Below are positions 25,919 to 33,164 of a stretch of 64,000 bases of DNA, piece by piece; positions within the stretch are counted from its first letter, which is position 1, and each line of letters starts with the position of its first letter. The position numbers were made by a program, and so were the translations under genes. Origin of the DNA: Neisseria macacae ATCC 33926 (GTDB taxonomy: Bacteria; Pseudomonadota; Gammaproteobacteria; Burkholderiales; Neisseriaceae); the NCBI RefSeq assembly GCF_022749495.1, contig NZ_CP094241.1, positions 1,612,001 to 1,676,000 of the forward strand. The letters are read 5' to 3'. The notes under the pieces were generated by a model. It was not told the origin of the DNA. It searched no databases and saw only the letters and a list, made by a program, of their open reading frames with translations.

Positions 25919-28328
25919 TTTACTTTCTCCAATTTTAAACCTAATTTTTTTATAAAGCCCTCTTGGAAGGAGTGACAATTTTGACCTGTTGGCCAACTCC
26001 AGTTTCCCGAATAATTTTTGGCATAATCTCTGATGGCTTGTTTAATTTCTTCCTCTGTCTTGCCTTTAGGGAGAATTACTTTGAAGACATTCACCCCTTT
26101 GCTCCTATCACCATGGTGCGGATCCATTGTTGAAGTTCCACCAAAAGTTGACTGTCCATTCAAATCACCAGGTACACCAAAGATTGTCTCAGACAATCCT
26201 ACTCCCTTACTAGGCCACCAGCCATAACTTTCATTTGGACCTAACTCAACCCACCAATGCCCATACTTATCATCACCAGTTAACGAAATATCTTTTCTAT
26301 AAACCCTAATACTTGTTTCAGTAGCAGCTGAATTACAAGAGCTACATTTTTGTTTCAATCCCAAAGTATCTGTCCATGTGGCTACATTAGGTGCAAACGA
26401 ATAAAGATTCTCCCCACCCCACAACCCAATCGGGTCCTGATTCACAAACCGCCCCGCCTCTGGCTCATAATAGCGCATCAGGTTGTAATGCAGCCCGGTC
26501 TCTTCATCGAAGTATTGGTTCTGCAATCTGAACGGCTGATGCGCGTTCTTGTAAACCCGCTCATCCTTTTTCAGACGACCCCAAGCAGTGTATTCGCCGT
26601 ACCACAACAGATTGCCGTGGATATCGGTCATCTCGCGCGGTATGCCGATTTGGTCGGTATGGAAATAGCTGAGGTATTGTTTGCCGTCTTTGGCGTTGTC
26701 AAAGATTTGCGCCAGCAGTTCGTAGCTGTCTTGGTCGGTGTAGATATAGGTGTAGCAGCCTTTGTAGGTGTACTCCTGCAACAGGCGGCTGCCGTCCCAG
26801 ACGAAATGGGTCCGCTTCGGTTCGGTGCTGGTCCAGGCCAGTTTGTCTTGGCGTTCTTTGGAAAGGCGTCTGCCGAACGGGTCGTAGGCGTATTCCCAGA
26901 TTTCGGTGTTGCCGGCTTTCTTTTTAATCTCGGCGCGGACCAGTTGGTTTTCGGTGTCGTATTGGAAGTATTGGTTTTCGCCGTCGGGCAGCTGGCGGTA
27001 GATCAGGTTGCCCAAGGCGTCGTAGGTGTATTCGATGCCGTTGTATTCTTTGAGGCGGTTGCCGCTGACAGGGTTAGGGTGGGCAGGTGATTTCAGACGA
27101 CCTTGAGTTTTGGGGTCGTCTGAAATCGGAGCGGTCGTTTTGCCCTCTCCCACGGGAGAGGGGGTAGATGTTGGGATGTCGAGGATGTTGTGGGCGGGGT
27201 CGAAGGCGAAGGTTTCGCTGCGGCCGGTTTGGCTGTTGCTGGCTTCTTGAATCCGTCCGATTTTGTCGTAAACGTAATTAAGGACGCCGCTTCTTTGGTC
27301 GGCGCTTTGAATCAGGTTGCCGGCTTTGTCGTAGGCGTAGCGGCGGTTGACGGCGCCGCCGGCCAGCGGGTTTTGTTTGCCGCGGGAGGTTTGTGTGCCG
27401 CTCCAAACGGTACGCTGGCTTTTCAGACGACCCATGGGGTCGTAGTCGTACAGGCTGCTGATGCTGCCCTGCGTCCTTTGGATTTCGCGGTGCAGTTTGT
27501 CGCGTTCGATGTCGGTGATGACTTCGCCGTCGAGGCTGATTTGGTGCAGGTGTCCGCTGCCGTAGTACAGGTAATCGATCTGGCGGCCGTCGGGCAGGAT
27601 GGTGCGGATGCGGTTGCCCAGCGGGTCGTACTGATAGCCTACGGTGGCGCTTTGGCCGTTGTGGACGGTGGTTTCGCCGATGAGGCGGTCGAGTTCGTCG
27701 TAGGCGAGTTCTACGCTGCTGTGTTGGTTGCGGGCTTTGGTCAGGTTGCCGGTAATCGGGTCGTAGTCGAAACGGGTGCGGCTGATGCCTTCGTCTTTGC
27801 TTTGTCCGTTTCGGCCGGAGACTTTGCGGCTTTGTTTTTCGATCAGTTGGCCGAGGATGTTGCGTTTGAACCGGTGGATGTGCCACGTCTCGGGACGCTC
27901 TTTCAGACGACCTTCATGATTGCTTTGGCCGTATTCGGTCTGTTGGACCAGTTGTCCGGCGGCATCGTAGCCGTAGGCGGTGATTTTGCCGTCCCAGCCG
28001 GTTTCTTGGATTAGGTTGTCGGTCGGGTCGTAATCGAGACGGTAGGTTTCGCCGTTTTCGTTGGTGAGGACGGTCAGACGGCGGGCTTTGTCGTAGGCGT
28101 AGGCGAAGGTATGGCCCAGCGCATCGGTAACGGTTTCGAGATCGCCGTATTCGGTGTAACCGAAACGGGTGGTTTCGCCGGTACAGTCGGTAAAGCAGAC
28201 GAGTTGGTCGAGGGTGTCGTAGTGTAGGCGTCGGGTTTTGCCTAAGGCGTCGGTAATGGTTTCGGGCAGCCATTGGGCGTTGTAGCCGTAGCGTGTGGTG
28301 TAACCGGCGGGGTCGGTGATGCTGATGG
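25915..28328 (-). pseudogene. Rhs fragment C with intact C-terminal toxin tip (permuted papain-like)
   Basis: An open frame from about 28371 to the stop at 25915 with no internal stop. The core begins at ISITDPAGY, fused in frame behind SDDPYQIA, the counterpart of Rhs-A SDDLYQIA (260-267). No ATG, GTG or TTG occurs in frame until 27435 (MGRLKSQ), so about 300 core codons cannot be translated on their own. The tip follows NQDPIGLWGGENLYSFAPN and TLGLK: GHWWVEL, then GQNCHSFQEGF, a His-then-Cys order as in toxin D but otherwise different. Intact tip plus immunity suggests a donor cassette. Confidence 0.84.
27098..27170. repeat. In-frame palindromic insert in Rhs fragment C
   Basis: A paired uptake sequence (TTTCAGACGACC...GGTCGTCTGAAA) next to the palindrome CCCTCTCCCACGGGAGAGGG, translated as STPSPVGEGKTTAPISDDPK and on. 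It lacks the GWGE codons of the A and B copies. Confidence 0.75.
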
Positions 28329-28562
28329 CAATTTGGTAGGGGTCATCTGAAAGTCGGTTTTCAGACGACCTCTACTCTATGTTAACCGCTAATGAGATTG
28401 TTAAAGAACAAATATTTCAGACGACCTCAAAGAAGGTATTGAGGTCGTCTGAAAAACAGAAACCGCGTGAGTGTGTACTGCACATACCCTATGTCAGAAC
28501 TGAAAGTTTTGTCTGGGCTACGACTTACTAAACGGTTTTAGGCTATTTAAGCTTGCATCTAT
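28329..28562. repeat. Rhs unit spacer S3
   Basis: An imperfect uptake pair (GGTCATCTGAAA / TTTCAGACGACC), TTAACCGCTAATGAGATTG, a second uptake pair, and a REP-like palindrome (28462-28515) with the tail GTCAGAACTGAAAGTTTT. Confidence 0.78.
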
Positions 28563-29108
28563 TTATCTATATTTCTTAATATCCTGTAAGGTAATTATAT
28601 TATTTCTTAAATCATCTAAAAATAACAATTGAATTTCATATTCACGTTTTAAATTTTCCTCCTCTATTTTGCCATCTTCAGAGTATGGGAAATTCGCTAA
28701 AGCATCTTTCCAGTTAATTACGTTTTCAGCACATGCAGCAAAGTAATAACTATCAGATGATTTTTGTTGTATACCTAGTAACATATTTCGAATCGAAGCT
28801 AATAATTCTATAGTTCCTTGTGTTTCTACCATATCATTTAATGGATCATCATCATCCCAATTTATATCTTCTATAGCTCTTTGAGAGATTCCAATATTTA
28901 TTTGGGAGAAATCATACCAACCAGCTTTAATGATAGCATCACAGAGTTGGTAGTTCACATTTGAATTAGTTATTTTAGTCATATTTTCTTTTATTTTTTT
29001 CTCAATGATTAGTGCATTACAGCACCAAGCTGCAAATTTACATTTCTTTTGTAGATCCATTTGATCTAAAAGAGATTGTACTTTTTCAATATGTAATTCT
29101 ATATTCAT
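28563..29108 (-). CDS. Orphan immunity protein of unit G
   Basis: A 181-residue, AT-rich, helical acidic protein of unknown family (MNIELHIEKVQSLLDQMD...). AAAGGATG lies four bases upstream of the ATG. It sits 14 bases after the stop of a short toxin remnant, as in the intact units, so it is read as an immunity gene that has lost its toxin. No signal peptide, so the target toxin would be cytoplasmic. Confidence 0.6.
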   Translation of the reverse strand: MNIELHIEKVQSLLDQMDLQKKCKFAAWCCNALIIEKKIKENMTKITNSNVNYQLCDAIIKAGWYDFSQINIGISQRAIEDINWDDDDPLNDMVETQGTIELLASIRNMLLGIQQKSSDSYYFAACAENVINWKDALANFPYSEDGKIEEENLKREYEIQLLFLDDLRNNIITLQDIKKYR

Positions 29109-29122
29109 AATTCATCCTTTCA

Positions 29123-29248
29123 TTAATCATATACACCACCAGCACCGTCAACACTTGGTTTACATCTTGAACAAGGTGCATTTCTTTGTTTACTGCCCCA
29201 AGAAATTCCTTTTCGAGTAACTTTTGTGTCATCTGGTATATTTCGCAT
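29123..29248 (-). pseudogene. Vestigial toxin tail of unit G
   Basis: A 41-codon frame (MRNIPDDTKVTRKG... NAPCSRCKPSVDGAGGVYD). The PCSRC motif resembles the zinc-binding Cys pair of deaminase-type toxins such as the YwqJ class, but the catalytic half is missing, so the assignment is weak. It ends 14 bases before the immunity start. Confidence 0.5.
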
Positions 29249-29261
29249 GATTGATATTTTT

Positions 29262-29425
29262 TACAACATATTTTGATAAGGCGAATGTTCCGCTGTGGTC
29301 TTCTTTACTTTGGGCTTCCTGAACGCATCCAATTTTATTGTAGACGTAATGGAGCGTGCCACTTCTTTTGTCAGTATTTTGAATCAGGTTACCTGCTTTG
29401 TCGTAAGCGTAGCAGCGGTTAATTA
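29262..29425 (-). pseudogene. Diverged Rhs core remnant G
   Basis: About 55 codons matching Rhs-A between KAGNLIQ and SETFAFD (Rhs-A near 34455-34600) with many substitutions and lower GC than all other copies. It therefore derives from a different Rhs lineage. It joins the toxin remnant in a shifted frame. Confidence 0.65.
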
Positions 29426-29627
29426 CGGCACAACAAAGGTCGTCTGAAATTTGTTTTTCAGACGACCTCTATGTTAACCGTCAATAAGATTGTTAAAGAA
29501 CAAATGGTTCAGACGACCTAAAAGAAGATTGTGAGGTCGTCTGAAAAACAGAAACCGCGTGCGTGTGTACCGCACACACCCTACGTCAGGACTGAAGGTT
29601 TTGTGCGGGCTACGGCTTGCTAGAAAA
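29426..29627. repeat. Rhs unit spacer S4
   Basis: An uptake pair (29437-29469), TTAACCGTCAATAAGATTG, a second uptake pair around 29510-29546, and a well-preserved REP-like palindrome (29555-29604) with tail GTCAGGACTGAAGGTTTTG. Confidence 0.8.
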
Positions 29628-29960
29628 TTACTTTTTCACAGCACGAATTTTTTTCAACCCATTCTCCAAAATAGTAACTTTCTCGGGAGGAGTTCCCCTA
29701 TCCAAAGCATTCCACCAGTTATTTACTGGTTTAACGAATAATTGAAAACCTTCATCCGTTAAATTTGATTTCTTAATAATTAAATCATTTTTTACTGATC
29801 CATCTTGATTAAAAGGATTTATATTTACCAACAAATCATTTTCTATTAAAAATTTCATCAAAGACAAAGACATTTTTTTTATTGCTTCTTGGTAATCAAC
29901 ATCTTTACTTCCTGAAATAAATGCATCAAAATCAAATAAAACTATATCATTTGCTTCCAT
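29628..29960 (-). CDS. Immunity protein of unit B, allele of the Rhs-A immunity protein
   Basis: A 110-residue cytoplasmic protein. Its C-terminal 60 residues (SNLTDEGFQLFVKPVNNWWN and onward to KKIRA) are nearly identical to the immunity protein at 32832-33155, while the N-terminal 50 residues differ. AAAGGA lies upstream of the ATG. It follows toxin B by 11 bases. It is presumed to bind toxin B specifically through the variable N-terminal half. Confidence 0.78.
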   Translation of the reverse strand: MEANDIVLFDFDAFISGSKDVDYQEAIKKMSLSLMKFLIENDLLVNINPFNQDGSVKNDLIIKKSNLTDEGFQLFVKPVNNWWNALDRGTPPEKVTILENGLKKIRAVKK

Positions 29961-29971
29961 AAGTTTCCTTT

Positions 29972-31794
29972 CTATTTCAATCGGATAATTTCAGATAATT
30001 CATCTACTTTAATTAGGGATGTCCCATCTCTAACATAAACACCCCCAGAATTTCTAATCCTTAATTCTTTAGCACGTTGTGCCGTCTTAGACGCAGTCAA
30101 ACTAGTTACTTCCTGAGCATGCCCACCACCATTTTTACCAGCTCCTTTTATAACAAAATCAAGCTTACGAGACTCACCTGTTACGGGATCTCTAACAATT
30201 TCGCCCTTTTTATTTCTCAAGTGTTTCTGACTCAATATACGGTCAGCTCCATATTGGGCATCTAAGTCTTTTTTATGTAAGGCTTCGCGAGCATCACCAT
30301 CTTTTTTATTTTGGATACACTCCCCTTTACCCGCGCTTTTCTTCTTGGATTTCGGTCCAGGTTTTTTCCTAAATGTTCCGTTTTTTCTATGGCCATAAAT
30401 TTTTAAACCAAGTGGATCGATAAAATCCAATACTTGATTACCAAATGAATATAAATTATCTCCACCAAACAACCCAATTGGATCTTGATTGATGAAACGT
30501 CCCGTATCAGGTTCATAGTAACGGAAAAAATTATAGTGTAGCCCCGTCTCTTCATCGAAGTATTGGTTCTGCAATCTAAACGGCTGATGCGCGTTCCGAT
30601 AGACGCGTTCATCCTTTTTCAGACGACCCCATGCGGTGTATTCGCCGTACCATAAGAGATTGCCATGGATGTCGGTCATCTCGCACGGGATGCCGACTTG
30701 GTCGGTATGGAAATAGGCAAGGTATTGTTTGCCGTCTTTGGCGTTGTCAAAGATTTGCGCCAGCGGTTCGTAGCTATCTTGGTCGGTGTAGATATAGGTG
30801 TAGCAGCCTTTGTAGGTGTACTCCTGCAACAGGCGGCTGCCGTCCCAGACGAAGTGGGTGCGTTTCGGGTCGGTGCTCGTCCAGGCGAGTTTGTCTTGGC
30901 GTTCTTTGGAGAGGCGTCGTCCGAACGGGTCGTAGGCGTATGTCCAAATCTCGGTATTGCCGGCGGGCTTTTTGATTTCGGCGCGGACGAGCTGGTTTTC
31001 TAAATCGTATTGGTAATATTGGTTTTCACCATTGGGCAGCTGGCGGTAGATCAGGTTGCCCAAGGCGTCGTAGGTGTATTCGATGCCGTTGTATGATTCG
31101 AGGCGGTTGCCGCTGACAGGGTTAGGGTTGGCAGGTGATTTCAGACGACCTTGAGTTTTGGGGTCGTCTGAAATCGGAGCGGTCGTTTTGCCCTCTCCCC
31201 AGCCCTCTCCCACGGGAGAGGGAGTGGATGTTGGGATGTCGAGGATGTTGTGGGCGGGGTCGAAGGCGAAGGTTTCGCTGCGGCCGGTTTGGCTGTTGCG
31301 GGCTTCTTGAATGCGTCCGATTTTGTCGTAAACGTAATGGAGGACGCCGCTTCTTTGGTCGGCGCTTTGGATCAGGTTGCCTGCTTTGTCGTAGGCGTAG
31401 CGGCGGTTGACGGCGCCGCCGGCCAGCGGGTTTTGTTTGCCGCGGGGTGTTGGTGTGCCACTCCAGACGGTACGCTGGCTTTTCAGACGACCCATGGGGT
31501 CGTAGTCGTACAGGCTGCTGATGCTGCCCTGCGTCCTTTGGATTTCACGGTGCAGTTTGTCGCGTTCGATATCGGTAATGACTTCGCCGTCCAGGCTGAT
31601 TTGGTGCAGGTGTCCGCTGCCGTAGTACAGGTAATCGATATGGCGGCCGTCGGGCAGGATGGTGCGGATGCGGTTGCCCAGCGGGTCGTATCGGTAGCCT
31701 ACGGTGGCACTTTGGCCGTTGTGGACGGTGGTTTCGCCGATGAGGCGGTCGAGTTCGTGGCGAAGGTATGGGCCAACGCGTTGGTACGTTTGAA
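29972..31794 (-). pseudogene. Rhs fragment B with intact nuclease-like toxin tip
   Basis: The frame is open from about 31861 to 29972, but the first in-frame start codon is the ATG at 31495 (MGRLKSQ). The 5' edge is scrambled: at about 31757 the core jumps about 400 bases relative to Rhs-A (ELDRL region to the ALGHTFA region), then ends near 31792. The last 142 residues are an allele of toxin A: identical basic linker (GHRKNGTFRKKPGPKSKKK) and REALHKKDLDAQYGADRILS, diverging after LDFVIKGAGK. The variable end keeps HAQEVTS and GGVYVRD. Probably a silent donor. Confidence 0.84.
31138..31231. repeat. In-frame palindromic insert in Rhs fragment B
   Basis: The same unit as in Rhs-A, with the 12-base extension (CCCAGCCCTCTC) that adds GWGE. 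The frame is kept. Confidence 0.75.
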
Positions 31795-31989
31795 GGTAAT
31801 GGGGATAAGGTGGCTGACGTAGAAGAGGTCGTCTGAAAAACAGAAACCGCGTGCGTACGTACTACCGCACGTACCCTACGTCAAGACTGAAGGTTTTGTG
31901 CAGGCTATGGCTTGCTGCATCAAAATAGAAATTTCATACAAACTACAGCTTGTTTAAGAAGTTCGGAGTTAAATTATTATGGGAAATAC
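31795..31989. repeat. Rhs unit spacer S5
   Basis: A single uptake sequence (31814-31826) and a REP-like palindrome (31845-31895) with tail GTCAAGACTGAAGGTTTTG, then AT-rich sequence to the immunity gene stop. The first hairpin of the other spacers is missing. Confidence 0.72.
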
Positions 31990-32556
31990 TCAATAGATGT
32001 ATAAATATCCTGCTGAATAATCAAAAGGCCTCTCACTGAAATCGATTATGTCTTCAGATTTAAAACTCCAACCACAAGGCATATATCCATCATTAATGAT
32101 TTTAAGAAGATTCAAATTTAAGTCAACTTTTATATTTTCATCCACCTTATTAATTGAATATTCTAAAAAAGCTCCCAACACAATACTATATAATGCAATA
32201 TATGTATCATCTGTTTTTAATTTACTTTCTTTTATTTTTTCTTTTAGAATAGATTCATGTGAATGAAAAAATTTTGCGATATATTGTCCAAATTCATTTA
32301 CCATAGCCCCTTTACCAGTTGCATTTTGAAATAAGTTGAATAAATAGTTATTAGAAGCCCTTTGTACTCCTTCCCATAACTCATCATTAGCAATCCATTT
32401 TTTTGCATCTTTTAAGGTTACTATTTTTTTACAAGAAAATGGATAAGGTTGTTTTCTTTGCTTTTCTGGAAAATCTCCTACTTTCCTTAGCCAATTATCA
32501 AAATAAAGGTTACCTTGAAATTCGTTAAGAATAGAAGTTATTGTTTCTTTATTCAT
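31990..32556 (-). CDS. Orphan immunity protein of unit F
   Basis: A 188-residue AT-rich protein of unknown family, without signal peptide (MNKETITSILNEFQGNLYFD...). Its ATG overlaps the stop of a vestigial toxin frame as ATGA, which supports an immunity role by coupling. The toxin itself is gone. It lies between spacers S5 and S6. Confidence 0.6.
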   Translation of the reverse strand: MNKETITSILNEFQGNLYFDNWLRKVGDFPEKQRKQPYPFSCKKIVTLKDAKKWIANDELWEGVQRASNNYLFNLFQNATGKGAMVNEFGQYIAKFFHSHESILKEKIKESKLKTDDTYIALYSIVLGAFLEYSINKVDENIKVDLNLNLLKIINDGYMPCGWSFKSEDIIDFSERPFDYSAGYLYIY

Positions 32557-32667
32557 CTTTTTTGACCTAATGTACGAGAAATATTGGGAACTAAATCATC
32601 TTCTTTTATACCATGTTTAGCTTGGCTTCGCTTAGCAGAAGACAATGCTTTGCATTTCTAGTATCTC
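32553..32667 (-). pseudogene. Vestigial toxin tail of unit F
   Basis: About 37 codons ending KALSSAKRSQAKHGIKEDD then LVPNISRTLGQKR and TGA. It is cut off on its 5' side by spacer S6. Basic and reminiscent of a nuclease toxin C-terminus, but too short to classify. Confidence 0.55.
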
Positions 32668-32675
32668 TTTATGAA

Positions 32676-32831
32676 ATTATAGAGGCCGTCTGAAAGACCA
32701 ACTTTCAGACGGCCTCTGTGCCAAACTATAAACTAAAGAGTATCCGCCGGTATAACAGGGATTGGGTTGTTAAAGAACGGATGTTTCAGACGGCCTCAAG
32801 GAATATTGAGGCCGTCTGAAAATATAAAATC
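32676..32831. repeat. Rhs unit spacer S6 with a different uptake dialect
   Basis: Two perfect inverted pairs (32681-32716 and 32784-32821), both using AGGCCGTCTGAA instead of the AGGTCGTCTGAA of the other spacers. The linking TTGTTAAAGAACGGATG segment is shared, but no REP palindrome is present. The second pair abuts the immunity A stop and would terminate the Rhs-A transcript. Confidence 0.82.
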
Positions 32832-33155
32832 TCACTTTTTCGCAGCACGAATTTTTTTTAATCCATTCTCCAAAATAGTAATTTTTTCAGGAGGAGTTCC
32901 CCTATCCAAAGCATTCCACCAATTATTTACTGGTTTAACAAATAATTGGAATCCTTCATCGGTTACATTGGATTTTCGGATGATCAAATCTTCTTTGATA
33001 GAGCCATCCTCATTAAATGGGTCAATATCAACAAGTAAGTTATTGTTTTTGAGAAACGTCATAAGTGCAATAGACATTCTGATAGTATCTTCACGATAAT
33101 CTTCATCAGCATTTGCTTCCCAAAATGTCCGAAAATTAAATAGTGTTATATCCAT
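32832..33155 (-). CDS. Immunity protein of Rhs-A
   Basis: A 107-residue cytoplasmic protein nine bases downstream of Rhs-A. Its C-terminal half matches the unit B immunity protein almost exactly; the N-terminal half (MDITLFNFRTFWEANADEDY...) is specific. The position and paired allele pattern indicate that it neutralises the nuclease-like tip of Rhs-A. An uptake hairpin directly follows the stop. Confidence 0.82.
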   Translation of the reverse strand: MDITLFNFRTFWEANADEDYREDTIRMSIALMTFLKNNNLLVDIDPFNEDGSIKEDLIIRKSNVTDEGFQLFVKPVNNWWNALDRGTPPEKITILENGLKKIRAAKK

Positions 33156-33164
33156 GATAATCTC

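Noticed and set aside
22313..32831. Spacers considered as CRISPR or integron attachment sites
   Set aside because: Repeats are few, long, kilobases apart and contain uptake and REP sequences; no cas genes, integrase or short regular spacing.
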